Shown: positions 46,700 through 58,403 of the stretch, one piece after another
How the letters are laid out: every line of letters begins with the position of its first letter
Numbering within the stretch: position 1 is the first letter of the stretch
Assembly (NCBI GenBank): GCA_004322535.1
Contig: SCUZ01000083.1
Coordinates: 1 to 64,000, forward strand
DNA: 64,000 nucleotides
Direction: 5' to 3'
From: Rugosibacter sp.
GTDB taxonomy: Bacteria > Pseudomonadota > Gammaproteobacteria > Burkholderiales > Rhodocyclaceae
Made by a program: the position numbers and the translations under genes
Notes under the pieces: generated by a model
Told to the model about the DNA's origin: nothing
Database searches by the model: none
The model's input: the letters and a program-made list of their open reading frames with translations, nothing else

Positions 46700-49102
46700 T
46701 CAACGCAATGAAGCACCGAAGTCATTTTGCGCAACGACTAAAAGCCTAGCAACAACGTCCTCGATTTCCGCATCCTCGAGAGTCCGTTGAGTATCTTGCA
46801 TAACTATGTGAAAAGCAAGACTTTTCTGATTTTCACTTAAACCTTTCCCTTGATATACATCAAACAGCATGATGTCACGCACTAGCGCAGGAGCGGCTGC
46901 AAGCAAGGCATTTCGCACGGCCGAGGATGGCTGTGTTTGTGGGACAACCAGCGCAAGGTCACGTATCACTGCGGGCAAACGTGATACTTCGGTGTATTCA
47001 GTTGGCGGAGTCATTAACAAGGCGGTCAGCTCAAGCTCAAACACCACGGGAGCTTGCCCAAGCGAGTATTTTTCCACCCAGCGAGGGTGCAACTCACCCA
47101 GCACGCCCACTGGCTGATTGTTTAGCATGGCACGGGCACTACGCCCGGGGTGAAACGCGGAATGGATTACGGGTTCAAAGCTTAATTCGTGTGGTGAAAA
47201 AAGCACTTCAACATCAGCCTTTACATCGTAAAAATCCACACGTCGTGGTGGCACACCCCATTGATCAGGTGCGGCAAAGCCTGCTGCTAAGCCCGCTAGT
47301 CGAAGCGGCTGATCAAAACCCGTCACTGGCGCACTGCTGCTCGTTCTGAAAAAACAGCGCCCAAGCTCAAAAACTCGCACCCGCTCCGTTTGTCGTTTAC
47401 GGTTTGTGACTAATGTATCAACCAAGCCACCGATGAGCGTTGAACGCATCACGCTCATGTTGCTGGCAATAGGATTAGCCAACACTATGGGCTGGGCATT
47501 GACTGTAGTATTTGAAAAATCAGCCTCCCACGCGGCATCGACAAAGCTGTAATTGACAATTTCATGGTAGTCGCGTTGAGCTATTGCTTGCCGAATCTGC
47601 ATCGGGCCACGACTAAACTCGGCCGCAGGCATCATGGCAACTCGCGCTACAGGCGGGATAGAAGGAATATTGTCGTACCCGTGCAGACGCGCGATTTCCT
47701 CAATCAAGTCTTCTTCAATTTCAATATCGAAGCGGAAAGAAGGTGGCGTAAAAACCAGATGATCGCCTTCTTGCGCCACATTTAAACCCAAGCTGCTAAG
47801 CAGTACAGCTGCACGCTCTGCCGTGACATCAATACCCAAAACTTTTGTGGCACGTGCCGGACGAAGCATAACCGGAGCGCGACGAGGCAAATGCTCGGGA
47901 GAAACAGCCTCGACAATAGGACCTACTTTGACACTCTCACCACCCCCACATGCAAGGATTAATGCGGTTGCCCGCTCAATCGCCAGGCGTGGCAAATCAA
48001 AATCAACCCCGCGCTCATAACGATGCGAGGCATCCGACGAAAAGCCTAAAGTCCGCGCTTTGCCCGCAATAGCCACTGGGGCGAAAAAAGCGCTTTCCAG
48101 AAAAATATCGGTTGATACCGCTGTCACGCTTGAAGGCTCGCCTCCCATGATTCCTGCCAACGCGAGTGCGCGCTTCTCGTCAGCAATCAGTAGCATGTCC
48201 GGCTCAGGCTCAATCTCTACGCCATTGAGCAGCAACAAACGTTCATCGGGCCGCGGGTAACGCACATGGATATCACCTGAAAGTTTGGCGTCATCAAACG
48301 CATGCAAGGGCTGGCCGAGTTCCAGCATGACGTAATTGGTGATATCCACCACCGCTGAAATCGAGCGAATACCACTGCGCTCGATACGCCGCTTAATCCA
48401 TTCAGGAGTTCGCGCTTGTGCATTCACACCCCGCAGAACACGGCCGCAATAGCGCGGGCACGCGTCTGGCGCATCAAGGAAAATTGCGCGTTGACCTTGA
48501 GAGTCAGTCGCCACTGACGCAGCGTCAGGCAATACAGGCAAAGTCAGCGGTGCGCCTGTCAATGCCGACAGTTCGCGCGCAATGCCTAGCAACGACAGAC
48601 AATCTGCACGGTTAGGTGTCAACTTGATGGTGATGAGATGGTCATCAAGATCAAGGGACGTACGAATATTTTCGCCGACAACTGCATCTTCTGGCAGCAC
48701 CAGCAAACCGCCATGATCATCAGCTATGCCCAGCTCGCGTGACGAGCACAACATGCCAAAGCTATCCAGGCCGCGCACTTTGGCTCGTTTAATTTCCATC
48801 GTGGGCAAGCGGGCGCCCACCACCGCACAAGGTACTTTTAATCCGGTAGCCACATTGGGCGCGCCGCAAACAATTTGCAAAATCTCACCCTGCCCTGCAT
48901 CCACAGAACAGAGATTGAGCTTATCGGCGTCAGGGTGTTTTTCGACCGTCAATACTTGCGCAACAAACACGCCAGAGAACTCGGGCACAGCGACCTTCAC
49001 TTCTTCCACTTCCAAACCCGCCATGGTAAGCACATGACAGAGCGCTTCAGTATCGAGTGGCGGGTTGCACAGGCTACGCAGCCAGGATTCGGAGAATTGC
49101 AT
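46700..49102 (-). CDS. pheT: Phenylalanyl-tRNA synthetase beta chain
   Basis: An 800-residue subunit. MQFSESWLRSLCNPPLDTEA opens the protein; an EMAP-like tRNA-binding domain (residues 40-150) has VFVAQVLTVEKHPDADKLNL; the B3/B4 editing domain (CPRYCGRVLRGV), B5 (RHVLGIDV-type segment) and the C-terminal ferredoxin-fold anticodon-binding domain (SRLPAVIRDLALVV) follow. With PheS it charges tRNA-Phe and removes mis-attached Tyr. ATG 49102 is chosen for the conserved MQFSE start; ATG 49108 is two codons longer. Confidence 0.95.
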   Translation of the reverse strand: MQFSESWLRSLCNPPLDTEALCHVLTMAGLEVEEVKVAVPEFSGVFVAQVLTVEKHPDADKLNLCSVDAGQGEILQIVCGAPNVATGLKVPCAVVGARLPTMEIKRAKVRGLDSFGMLCSSRELGIADDHGGLLVLPEDAVVGENIRTSLDLDDHLITIKLTPNRADCLSLLGIARELSALTGAPLTLPVLPDAASVATDSQGQRAIFLDAPDACPRYCGRVLRGVNAQARTPEWIKRRIERSGIRSISAVVDITNYVMLELGQPLHAFDDAKLSGDIHVRYPRPDERLLLLNGVEIEPEPDMLLIADEKRALALAGIMGGEPSSVTAVSTDIFLESAFFAPVAIAGKARTLGFSSDASHRYERGVDFDLPRLAIERATALILACGGGESVKVGPIVEAVSPEHLPRRAPVMLRPARATKVLGIDVTAERAAVLLSSLGLNVAQEGDHLVFTPPSFRFDIEIEEDLIEEIARLHGYDNIPSIPPVARVAMMPAAEFSRGPMQIRQAIAQRDYHEIVNYSFVDAAWEADFSNTTVNAQPIVLANPIASNMSVMRSTLIGGLVDTLVTNRKRQTERVRVFELGRCFFRTSSSAPVTGFDQPLRLAGLAAGFAAPDQWGVPPRRVDFYDVKADVEVLFSPHELSFEPVIHSAFHPGRSARAMLNNQPVGVLGELHPRWVEKYSLGQAPVVFELELTALLMTPPTEYTEVSRLPAVIRDLALVVPQTQPSSAVRNALLAAAPALVRDIMLFDVYQGKGLSENQKSLAFHIVMQDTQRTLEDAEIEDVVARLLVVAQNDFGASLR

Positions 49103-49128
49103 AATCAAATGATCAACGTGAGCATGTT

Positions 49129-50190
<1,062 letters not shown>

Positions 50191-50236
50191 TCATCTAAAT
50201 AGCATGTGCAAAAACGATATCAGCGGTTGCAATTGA

Positions 50237-50275
50237 AAAAGGAGGCCCAAGAGTTTTGGGGGCCTCCTTTTTTTT
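50237..50275 (-). terminator. Hairpin between rplT and pheS, possible attenuator
   Basis: GGAGGCCCCCAAAACTCTTG and GGGCCTCC on the minus strand form a strong stem followed by TTTTTC; a T-run on the other side gives termination in both directions. In E. coli pheST is controlled by attenuation in the same place, but no Phe-rich leader peptide was found here, so plain partial termination is as likely. Confidence 0.65.
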
Positions 50276-50288
50276 GCTTAAGCTACAT

Positions 50289-50654
50289 TCAAGCTGAAGG
50301 GGAAAGCTGAGCCCGGGCCTGATTCGCCAGCGCAGCAAATGCCGGCTTGTCAAACACGGCCAGATCAGCCAGAACCTTGCGATCCACTTCGATGGAAGCT
50401 TTTTTCAAGCCATTCATCAAGGTACTGTACTTCATACCCAATTCACGCGCAGCGGCATTGATACGGGCAATCCACAACACACGGAATTGACGTTTGCGTT
50501 GCCGACGGTCGCGATAGGCATATTGGCCTGCCTTCATCACCGCTTCTTTGGCGATGCGATATACCGTACTGCGACGACCGCGGTAACCCTTGGCCTGATC
50601 GAGAACTTTCTTGTGACGCGCGCGCGCCGTTACACCACGTTTTACTCTAGGCAT
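50289..50654 (-). CDS. rplT: Large ribosomal subunit protein bL20
   Basis: A 121-residue protein starting [20 protein letters not shown], with the basic N-terminal extension and the globular domain ([37 protein letters not shown]). It binds 23S rRNA early in assembly and, in some bacteria, represses its own operon. Twelve bases follow rpmI. Confidence 0.97.
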   Translation of the reverse strand: MPRVKRGVTARARHKKVLDQAKGYRGRRSTVYRIAKEAVMKAGQYAYRDRRQRKRQFRVLWIARINAAARELGMKYSTLMNGLKKASIEVDRKVLADLAVFDKPAFAALANQARAQLSPSA

Positions 50655-50666
50655 GTTTTAGTCTCC

Positions 50667-50864
50667 TTAAGCGTTCGGCAGCATTGCGCGAACAGATTTA
50701 ACATCGGAGGCATGAACCGTGAGCATACCGCGCAACTGACGCTTGGTCTTGGTCGTTTTTTTGGTGAGAATGTGACGTTTAAACGCCTGTGAGCGCTTGA
50801 TACTACCGGAAGCGCGCACGATAAAGCGCTTCTTGGCACCGCTCTTGGTCTTCATCTTCGGCAT
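50667..50864 (-). CDS. rpmI: Large ribosomal subunit protein bL35
   Basis: A 65-residue basic protein: [20 protein letters not shown], then [23 protein letters not shown] 50864 gives the standard start; GGGAGATCTTCG lies before it. The preceding 138 bases (50865-51002) to infC carry no gene and could hold the bL20 autoregulatory leader, although no structure was identified. Confidence 0.97.
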   Translation of the reverse strand: MPKMKTKSGAKKRFIVRASGSIKRSQAFKRHILTKKTTKTKRQLRGMLTVHASDVKSVRAMLPNA

Positions 50865-51002
50865 CGAAGATCTCCCTATTACATGACAGCCAGGTGTTTC
50901 CCGCCTTGGGAATGCTTGATGACCTGCCATCACTTCTTATCCCCACCAGGCTCACGCATAGCAGAGAAATTCTATTAAACTACAATTACTTAAATCATAC
51001 TC

Positions 51003-51530
51003 TTAATGTACTTTCTTCTTGGAAGGCGCCAGCACCATGACGAGCTGGCGGCCTTCCATTTTTGGAAACTGTTCAACCATTGCCTGTTGCTCAAGATCGG
51101 CCTTGATACGTTCCAGCATACGCATACCGATTTCCTGGTGGGCCATTTCGCGCCCTCGAAAACGCAAGGTAATTTTTGCCTTGTCGCCTTCACCAAGAAA
51201 CTTTATAACATTACGCAACTTGATCTGGTAATCATTTTCATCCGTACCAGGACGAAACTTGATTTCCTTGACCAACACCTGCTTTTGCTTCTGTCGCGCC
51301 TCATGCAAACGCTTGGCTTCCTGATACTTGAACTTGCCAACGTCCATGATCTTGCATACAGGGGGCACGGCGGTCGGCGCAATTTCTACCAAATCCAGAC
51401 CAGCCTCTTCGGCTAGTGTCAATGCTTGACGTATTGGAACAATGCCTAACTGTTCGCCATCTTCCCCGACTAAACGAACTTCAGGGGAGGTAATTTCGTC
51501 ATTTAGACGCTGCGACTTATCTTGAGCGAT
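51003..51530 (-). CDS. infC: Translation initiation factor IF-3 (ATC start)
   Basis: A 175-residue factor: N-terminal domain ([40 protein letters not shown]), linker helix ([20 protein letters not shown]) and C-terminal domain ([35 protein letters not shown]). IF-3 keeps ribosomal subunits apart and checks the start codon. No ATG, GTG or TTG gives a full N-terminus: a TGA stands six bases upstream of ATC 51530, which follows GGAGATTTGAACC. A rare AUU/AUC start by which IF-3 limits its own translation is known in E. coli. The nearest standard start (TTG 51422) would remove 36 conserved residues. Confidence 0.93.
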   Translation of the reverse strand: MAQDKSQRLNDEITSPEVRLVGEDGEQLGIVPIRQALTLAEEAGLDLVEIAPTAVPPVCKIMDVGKFKYQEAKRLHEARQKQKQVLVKEIKFRPGTDENDYQIKLRNVIKFLGEGDKAKITLRFRGREMAHQEIGMRMLERIKADLEQQAMVEQFPKMEGRQLVMVLAPSKKKVH

Positions 51531-51558
51531 GGTTCAAATCTCCATAAAAACAAAAAAA

Positions 51559-53487
51559 TCAGGCCACAAAAGCTGCGCCACGCTTGCTGTTTTTCTCATT
51601 CAGCAAGTGTTCAACCAAGGATTGAAGGGACATTTGCCCGAGATCTTGATTGCCACGGGCACGCAAAGCGACCAACCCGGCGGCTTTTTCCTTGTCACCT
51701 ACAACAACGATATAAGGCCGCTTCAACAAACTATGCTCGCGTATTTTATAGTTTATTTTCTCTCCGCGCAAATCACTTATCGCGCGAAAGCCTGCTTTTT
51801 GCAATAACTGGGTCACTTCCATTACATAATCGGCCTGTGCTTCGGAGATATTCATCACCACAATCTGCACCGGTGCCAGCCACAGAGGGAAAGCGCCTGC
51901 ATGGTTTTCGATCAGAATGCCGATGAAACGCTCAAGCGAACCAAGGATCGCCCGATGCAACATCACCGGCGTGTGGCGTGAGTTATCTTCGCCAACAAAT
52001 TCAGCGCCCAGGCGTTGCGGCATGGAAAAATCAACCTGCACCGTACCGCACTGCCAGGAGCGGCCAATCGCATCCTTGATATGGAATTCGATCTTGGGGC
52101 CATAAAACGCCCCTTCACCGGGGAGCTCTTCCCAGGCCAAGCCGCTGGCCGTCAGCGATGCACGCAAGGCATTTTCAGCCTTGTCCCATGACGCATCCTC
52201 GCCTACCCGGCTTGCCGGGCGCAGAGCCAGTTTGACAGCCACCTCGGCAAAGCCAAAATCGGCATACACGCGGCGTACGAGGTCATTAAAAGCCGTCACT
52301 TCCTGCTGAATCTGGTCTTCGGTGCAGAAAATATGCCCATCGTCCTGCGTGAAACCGCGCACGCGCATCACGCCGTGCAGCGCGCCCGAAGGCTCATTGC
52401 GATGGCACGAACCAAACTCGCCATAACGCAACGGCAGGTCGCGATAAGAGCGGATACCCATATTGAAAATCTGCACGTGCCCCGGGCAGTTCATTGGCTT
52501 TACCGCATAGTCGCGCTTTTCCGATTCGGTAGTGAACATGTGCTCATGGTAATGCTCCCAGTGGCCGGACTTTTCCCACAGCGTGCGCTCCAGAATCTGC
52601 GGGCAGCGCACTTCCTGGTAGCCGTTGTCGCGATACACCTGACGCATGTACTGCTCGATCTCCTGCCACACCGTCCAGCCATGGGGATGCCAGAACACCA
52701 TGCCCGGCGCTTCTTCTTGCAGATGAAATAAATCGAGCTGACGGCCGAGCTTTCTGTGATCGCGTTTTTCGGCTTCTTCGAGCATGTGCAAATAGGCGTC
52801 AAGATCTTCTTTTTTCGCCCATGCCGTGCCGTAAATCCGCTGCAACATCGCGTTTTTAGAGTCGCCGCGCCAATAGGCGCCCGCCACTTTCATCAATTTG
52901 AAAACCTTGAGCTTAGCCGTTGAAGGCACATGCGGGCCACGGCAAAGGTCGACAAAATCGCCTTCACGGTAGAGCGACACATCCTCGCCTGCAGGAATCG
53001 CGGCAATCAGCTCGGCCTTGTAATGCTCACCCAAACCGGTGAAAAACTGAACCGCCTGATCACGCGGCACCACTTCGCGCGTCACAGCAAAATCCTTCTT
53101 CGCCAGCTCCGCCATGCGCTTTTCAATCGCCTCCAGATCCTCTGGCGTGAAGGGGCGGGTGTAGGCAAAGTCGTAATAAAAGCCGTTGTCGATCACCGGG
53201 CCTATCGTTACCTGCGCTTCGGGGAACAAGTCTTTCACCGCATAAGCCAGCAGATGCGCGGTGGAATGCCGAATCACTTCCAGGCCATCGGCATCCTTAT
53301 CCGTCACAATTGCCAGTTGTGCATCCTGCGTAATCCGGCATGAGGTATCCACCAACTGGCCATCCACACGACCCGCCAACGCAGCCTTGGCCAGCCCTGC
53401 GCCAATGGACGCAGCAACTTCGGCCACCGTCAACGGCTGTGGATATTCACGTTTTGAACCATCGGGCAGGGTAATGACAACCGGCAT
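51559..53487 (-). CDS. thrS: Threonyl-tRNA synthetase
   Basis: A 642-residue class II enzyme, normal length. TGS domain ([20 protein letters not shown]), editing domain with [20 protein letters not shown] and [11 protein letters not shown], catalytic motif 2 [20 protein letters not shown] with TQDDGHIFC, motif 3 [19 protein letters not shown], and the anticodon-binding domain. It charges tRNA-Thr and edits Ser. First gene of the run, 28 bases before infC. Confidence 0.97.
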   Translation of the reverse strand: MPVVITLPDGSKREYPQPLTVAEVAASIGAGLAKAALAGRVDGQLVDTSCRITQDAQLAIVTDKDADGLEVIRHSTAHLLAYAVKDLFPEAQVTIGPVIDNGFYYDFAYTRPFTPEDLEAIEKRMAELAKKDFAVTREVVPRDQAVQFFTGLGEHYKAELIAAIPAGEDVSLYREGDFVDLCRGPHVPSTAKLKVFKLMKVAGAYWRGDSKNAMLQRIYGTAWAKKEDLDAYLHMLEEAEKRDHRKLGRQLDLFHLQEEAPGMVFWHPHGWTVWQEIEQYMRQVYRDNGYQEVRCPQILERTLWEKSGHWEHYHEHMFTTESEKRDYAVKPMNCPGHVQIFNMGIRSYRDLPLRYGEFGSCHRNEPSGALHGVMRVRGFTQDDGHIFCTEDQIQQEVTAFNDLVRRVYADFGFAEVAVKLALRPASRVGEDASWDKAENALRASLTASGLAWEELPGEGAFYGPKIEFHIKDAIGRSWQCGTVQVDFSMPQRLGAEFVGEDNSRHTPVMLHRAILGSLERFIGILIENHAGAFPLWLAPVQIVVMNISEAQADYVMEVTQLLQKAGFRAISDLRGEKINYKIREHSLLKRPYIVVVGDKEKAAGLVALRARGNQDLGQMSLQSLVEHLLNEKNSKRGAAFVA

Positions 53488-53540
53488 GAATGCTTGCTCC
53501 AGAACAACAAATTAAAACCTGAAAATCCCAATTAGAAAAC

Positions 53541-53578
53541 GGCCACACAATCTCGGGTGGCCGCTGCCCATTCTGGCA
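53541..53578 (-). promoter_or_regulatory. Two hairpins in the thrS leader
   Basis: GGCCAC/GTGGCC (53541-53562) and CTGCC/GGCAG (53564-53578) lie 54-91 bases upstream of thrS. E. coli ThrRS represses its own mRNA by binding leader stems that mimic tRNA-Thr; whether these stems do so is not known. The gap 53488-53700 holds nothing else that I can identify. Confidence 0.35.
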
Positions 53579-53700
53579 GGATGATGCTGCAAATCAACTG
53601 TCAGGAACGGCGCGAATTCTAACACGGCACTATCGCGGCAAAGCGCGCAACAGAGCCAAATGCCGTCTCCTTGCTCACGCGCAGGGAACGGGAGGGCTTC

Positions 53701-56193
53701 TTACCCGCGCAAAGCCACGATCGCCGGTTGGCGCAATAGCCTGGCTGAACCTATCCACCCTATCGCTGCCACCAGCGCACTGCCTGCTGCCATACCGATG
53801 AACCACAGTTGCGCTTGCGGCAAATAATCCAGCTGAAACACAAAGCGCCCCAAGCCCCAGCCGATGAGGCTTGCCGCTACGCCGGCCAAGAACCCCGCCA
53901 TCGCGCCCAGCATCAGAAACTCGGCCAGCAGCGCGCGCACCAGTTGCCGTCGTCGCGCACCCAGCGCACGCAATACAGCCAGCTCATGCTGGCGCTCATC
54001 GCTACTGGCTTGCAGCGCCGCATATAGAACCGCCAGCCCGGCCAGCACGGCAAAGCCAAACACCAGTTCCACGGCACGAACCACTTGGTCAAGGGTGTTG
54101 TTCAACTGCCGCACCAGGGAGGCCACATCGATCACCGTCAAATTGGGAAACGCCTTGATCAACTGAGGGATCAACGCCCCGCGATTGTCCGGCAGATAAA
54201 AGCTGGTGATATAGCTTGCCGGTGCGGCATCCAGCACACCCGGCGGCGCGATGACGAAAAAATTTACCCGCATCGAATCCCAATCCAGCGCGCGCAATGA
54301 AGTAATTGTCGCCTCAACGCGCTGCCCGGCAATGTCGTAAACCAGGCGGTCGCCCAGTTTCAGATTCAGCGTTTTGGCAATGCCCTGCTCCACCGAAAAC
54401 TCCACCGCTTGACTTTGACCATGCCAACGTCCGCTAGTCACGCGATTGCCTGCGGGCAGATCAGCCGACCAGGAAAGATTGAACTCGCGATCAATCAGGC
54501 GTTGCGCCTGCTCGTCCGTGTACTTTTTAGGGTCAATCGCCGCACCATTGACTGCCACCAAACGGCCGCGCACCATCGGTGCTAACACCGGCAGCGGCAA
54601 GCCCTGTTGGTTAAAAAAATCGGCGATGGCAATACGCTGAGCGGGCTGGATATTGATCACAAAACGATTCGGCGCATCCGCTGGCAGCTTCTTTTGCCAG
54701 CTCGCCAATAAATCGCCCCGCGCCACGGTGAATAGCAGCAGCGCCGTCAGCCCCAAAGCGAGAGCCACCGCCTGCACCAGCGTCGTCTTCAACCGTCGCC
54801 GCAAGTTCACCAACCCATGCCGCCAGCCATAGCCCTTGCCCGTCGGCCGCACTAGCTCTAGCAGCGCCACCCATCCGCGCAACACCAGCGTAAACACAAT
54901 CAGCGCAGCAAGAAATCCGGCCAGCACGATCAAGCCCAGTTTCAAGCCGCCCGCCATCCACAGCATCAATGCCGCCAGCAAAACGCTGCCCAAGAGATAA
55001 GCCATGACCGAGGCAGGCTCGAATTCCATTTCTCGGCGCAACACGCGCAAGGTGGACGCACGGCGCAGCCGCAGCAGCGGCGGCAAGGCAAAGCCACCGA
55101 TCAGTATCAAACCCACCAGCACGCCATGCAGCCAAGGCATGAGCGAAGCCGCAGGCAAAGCGGTGACCAAGAAGCCGCCGAGCAACTGCTGCAACAGCAT
55201 CTGCACCGCATAGCCCAGGCCGCAACCCACCAACGTGGCCAGCACGCCAAACAGCAAAAATTCGCCGCCATGAATCAGCAGCAGTTGCGCACCCGACGCC
55301 CCCAGGCAGCGCATCACAGCGCAGCCATCCAGATGCCGCCGCATGTAACGCTCCGCCGCCAAGGCCACCGCCACTGCCGCCAGAATCACCGCGAGCAGCG
55401 CCGCCAAGCGCAAAAAGCGTTGCGCACGTTCGGTGATGTTGCGGATTTCCGGCCGCGCGTTATCCAGGCTTTCCAGCTTCTCGCCGCGCCCCAGCCGCGT
55501 CTCGGCCCATGCGCCAAAACCAGCCACCGCCGCAGGTTCGCCCGCCAGATGCAGCCGATAACTCACGCGGCTGCCGTTCTGAATCAGCCCCGTGGCAGGC
55601 AAGTCCGCCAGATTGATCATCAAGCGCGGCGCAATGGCAAACAGATTCGTGCCGCGATCCGGCTCCAGCGTCAATATCGCATCAATGTTTACGTCGATAT
55701 TGCCCAACGCCAGATGGCTGCCCTTCGATAAATTCAAGGCCGTCGCCAGCCGCTCATCCGGCCAGGCCTCGCCCACGCGCGGCACAGCTTTCGTTGTCGC
55801 ATCCGCCATGTTTAACGCCGCTGCAATGCGCAACGCACCGCGCAGCGGATAGTTCTCCGACACCGCCTTGATCTCGGCCAGCTGAGTTGCCAACCCGGCC
55901 GCGCCATTAATCTGCACCATGCTAGGAAAAGTCACACTCTGCGCCACCCGCAAGCCGCGCGCTACCGCTTCACGCGAATAATCCGCCGCCCAGGGATGAT
56001 CCGCCGTGAGCAGCAAATCACCACCCAGCAACTGATGCGCTTCAAGCTTCAACCCCTGCTCCACGCGATCGGTCAAAAATCCCACGCTGGTCAACGCCGC
56101 CACCGCCAGCACAATCGCTAGGCCCACTACCGTAAGCTCCCCCGCCCGCCAGTCGCGGCGCAGCATGCGCCAGATTAAATTGAGGTTATACAT
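53701..56193 (-). CDS. FtsX-family ABC transporter permease (YbbP-like)
   Basis: An 830-residue permease with two FtsX modules. Transmembrane helices cluster near residues 25-45, 265-290, 315-345, 360-380, 400-470 and at the C-terminus (GMAAGSALVAAIGWIGSARL). Large periplasmic loops lie between. Signature pieces are RMLRRDWRAGELTVVGLAIV at the start, AERYMRRHLDGCAVMRCLGA and SSDERQHELAVLRALGARRR. YbbP-type permeases work with a YbbA ATPase; none is adjacent in view on the 3' side. ATG 56193 gives the family start MYNLNLIWRML; the longer frame runs into the small ORF upstream. Confidence 0.85.
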   Translation of the reverse strand: MYNLNLIWRMLRRDWRAGELTVVGLAIVLAVAALTSVGFLTDRVEQGLKLEAHQLLGGDLLLTADHPWAADYSREAVARGLRVAQSVTFPSMVQINGAAGLATQLAEIKAVSENYPLRGALRIAAALNMADATTKAVPRVGEAWPDERLATALNLSKGSHLALGNIDVNIDAILTLEPDRGTNLFAIAPRLMINLADLPATGLIQNGSRVSYRLHLAGEPAAVAGFGAWAETRLGRGEKLESLDNARPEIRNITERAQRFLRLAALLAVILAAVAVALAAERYMRRHLDGCAVMRCLGASGAQLLLIHGGEFLLFGVLATLVGCGLGYAVQMLLQQLLGGFLVTALPAASLMPWLHGVLVGLILIGGFALPPLLRLRRASTLRVLRREMEFEPASVMAYLLGSVLLAALMLWMAGGLKLGLIVLAGFLAALIVFTLVLRGWVALLELVRPTGKGYGWRHGLVNLRRRLKTTLVQAVALALGLTALLLFTVARGDLLASWQKKLPADAPNRFVINIQPAQRIAIADFFNQQGLPLPVLAPMVRGRLVAVNGAAIDPKKYTDEQAQRLIDREFNLSWSADLPAGNRVTSGRWHGQSQAVEFSVEQGIAKTLNLKLGDRLVYDIAGQRVEATITSLRALDWDSMRVNFFVIAPPGVLDAAPASYITSFYLPDNRGALIPQLIKAFPNLTVIDVASLVRQLNNTLDQVVRAVELVFGFAVLAGLAVLYAALQASSDERQHELAVLRALGARRRQLVRALLAEFLMLGAMAGFLAGVAASLIGWGLGRFVFQLDYLPQAQLWFIGMAAGSALVAAIGWIGSARLLRQPAIVALRG

Positions 56194-56404
56194 GACAGCT
56201 TCTTGTCTCTTGCGACGGTGCGTCACCGTCGAGCAACCGTTTTTTAGCCAAATTCCAATCAATGAAATAAGCCTCGCCCGCCGTCAGCGTGGCCTCGGTT
56301 TCACTCAGCGCATCGGCATGCCATGCAGGAGATAGCAACGACATATCTTCGCAGGAAGTTCTCATCCAAATATCTTCCAGTCTTTGATTAAACCTTGATG
56401 TCAC
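56186..56404 (-). pseudogene. Degraded addiction-module antitoxin-like ORF
   Basis: The C-terminal part SLLSPAWHADALSETEATLT, then AGEAYFIDWNLAKKRLL, resembles the end of small addiction-module antitoxins (TIGR02574-like: SPAWH, GEA.F.DW..AK). The N-terminal 25 residues are not conserved and there is no obvious start or toxin partner, so I regard it as a remnant. A start at ATG 56344 (MSLLSPAWH) is possible. It overlaps the permease start by eight bases. Confidence 0.4.
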
Positions 56405-57016
56405 ATCGTCCAGCAGTCAAATTGACTACGTGGAAAAGTCGGCGCTGGTGATACGGCAACTCACCTCTTTGCCTTGCCACCGCACCGAGATTTAGCGTCT
56501 ATGGATTGAAACCGCCAACGCATAAGATCGCCATGCAATTTCGACACGTCTGTGCATATAAGCCTCAATTCATATTAGCCTGACTGAGTATGCCACCGAT
56601 TCAAGAGAAGTAAGAAAAGAACAATGAGCGCAACCGAGCAAGTGTTAATCGAAAAGGTCAGGCAGTTGCCGCCTGTGCCAGCGAAGCGAGCTTTGCTGCG
56701 GTATGGAGTAACAACGAAGACGCCGCTTACGACCAACTGTGATGGTGGCTCATTCTTTTCAATAGCGCACAGTGTGAAAGGCCATCAGCCAACAAGAGGC
56801 CAACATTTTTATTTATTGCGCCGTATCTGAATTCTCTGCCTGCCCCGGAATTAGCCCTCACAGACCGTCTTCGCGTAGTGCTGACGCATCAAAACCATCC
56901 ACGAGCTTTATTGCCCTGACATTCAAATTAGCTAGCGGCGTCCGCCCAGCGTTCTGAGAAAGTTAAAGCGCATGGTCGGATGTCAAGTGTCAAGGGTTAG
57001 TAGTTGATGTGCTTTT
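56405..57016. other. Gene-poor stretch with a truncated antitoxin start
   Basis: 611 bases with no full gene. The plus ORF 56624-56830 begins MSATEQVLIEKVRQLPPVPA after an AAGAAAAGAAC site and looks like the first 20 residues of a small antitoxin, then loses similarity. With the fragment at 56186-56404 it marks decayed toxin-antitoxin genes. Nothing else is recognisable. Confidence 0.4.
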
Positions 57017-58378
57017 TCAACCACGCATTTTCTCAATCGCTTCTTCCACCCGATCCACCGCGATCACTTCAATGCCTTTGATCGGCTGCTTGGGCGCGTT
57101 GGCCTTGGGCACGATGGCGTGGGTGAAGCCGAGCTTGGCGGCTTCTTTTAGCCGCTCCTGCCCGCGCGGGGCCGGGCGGATTTCGCCGGCCAGGCCGATT
57201 TCGCCAAACACGGCGAACTTGCCGGGCAAGGGTTTGTTGCGCAAGGACGAAACAATCGCCAAGAGCACGGCCAAGTCCGCTGCCGGTTCGGTGATCTTCA
57301 CACCGCCGACGGCGTTCACGAACACGTCCTGATCGGAACACACCACACCCGCGTGCCGGTGCAACACCGCTAGCAGCATGGCGAGACGATTCTGCTCCAG
57401 CCCCACCGTTAAGCGGCGCGGATTGCCAAAGGCAGTGTCGACCAGGGCTTGAATCTCGACCAGCAGCGGGCGCGTGCCTTCCTGCGTGATGAGCACGCAG
57501 GAACCGGCAACATCCAGCGAGTGTTGCGACAGGAACAAGGCCGACGGGTTGGACACGCCGCGCAGGCCTTTTTCGGTCATGGCGAATACGCCGAGTTCAT
57601 TCACTGCGCCGAAGCGATTCTTGAACGCGCGCACGAGGCGGAAGCTCGAATGCGTATCGCCTTCGAAATACAACACGGTGTCCACAATATGTTCCAGAAC
57701 GCGCGGCCCGGCCAGCGAGCCATCCTTGGTGACATGGCCGACCAGAATGATGCAGGTGCCGCTTTGCTTGGCAAACCGAGTTAGCTGCGCAGAGCATTCG
57801 CGCACCTGGGCGACCGACCCCGGCGCGGATTGCAGTGCGTCCGACCACAAGGTTTGAATCGAATCGATCACGGCCACTGCCGGGCGCGAGGCCACCAGCG
57901 TAGCGAGAATTTTTTCGAGATTGATCTCGGTGAGGATTTGCATGTTGCCGACATCCAGCTGCAAACGCTGCGAGCGCAAAGCCACCTGCTCGCCGGATTC
58001 TTCACCCGAGACATACAACACGTTTTCATTCGTCTGCGCCAGGCGCGCCAGCGCTTGCAAAAGCAAGGTGGACTTGCCGATGCCCGGATCGCCACCGATC
58101 AGCACCACGCCACCAGCAACCAGCCCGCCGCCCAGCACGCGGTCGAATTCCTCAATGCCGGTGGGCTGGCGGGGTTCTTCGCGCGGTTGAATCTTGCCCA
58201 GCGTCTGCAAACTGCTCACTCCGGCCAGCGAGGCAAAGCTGCGCCCGGCGGGGGTGGCGGTTTCCATCACGGCTTCAACCAGCGTGTTCCATTGTGCGCA
58301 ACCGGGGCACTGACCCTGCCATTTGAGGGCTGTTGCGCCGCATTCGGTGCAGGAATAGATGGATTTCGGTTTGGCCAT
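57017..58378 (-). CDS. radA: DNA repair protein RadA
   Basis: A 453-residue recombination helicase. Zinc finger Cys10-x2-Cys13...Cys24-x2-Cys27 (CTECGATALKWQGQCPGC), RecA-like core with Walker A GGDPGIGKST near residue 95, Walker B VAVIDSIQTLWSD, the RadA-specific KNRFG motif and a Lon-protease-like C-terminal domain (VNAVGGVKITEPAADLAVLL) lacking protease activity. RadA extends strand exchange by driving branch migration. ATG 58378 is right for the family; the longer frame is not. It lies 25 bases after alr on the same strand. Confidence 0.96.
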   Translation of the reverse strand: MAKPKSIYSCTECGATALKWQGQCPGCAQWNTLVEAVMETATPAGRSFASLAGVSSLQTLGKIQPREEPRQPTGIEEFDRVLGGGLVAGGVVLIGGDPGIGKSTLLLQALARLAQTNENVLYVSGEESGEQVALRSQRLQLDVGNMQILTEINLEKILATLVASRPAVAVIDSIQTLWSDALQSAPGSVAQVRECSAQLTRFAKQSGTCIILVGHVTKDGSLAGPRVLEHIVDTVLYFEGDTHSSFRLVRAFKNRFGAVNELGVFAMTEKGLRGVSNPSALFLSQHSLDVAGSCVLITQEGTRPLLVEIQALVDTAFGNPRRLTVGLEQNRLAMLLAVLHRHAGVVCSDQDVFVNAVGGVKITEPAADLAVLLAIVSSLRNKPLPGKFAVFGEIGLAGEIRPAPRGQERLKEAAKLGFTHAIVPKANAPKQPIKGIEVIAVDRVEEAIEKMRG

Positions 58379-58403
58379 TTTTTGTATTTTTGTGATTTTC
58401 AAT

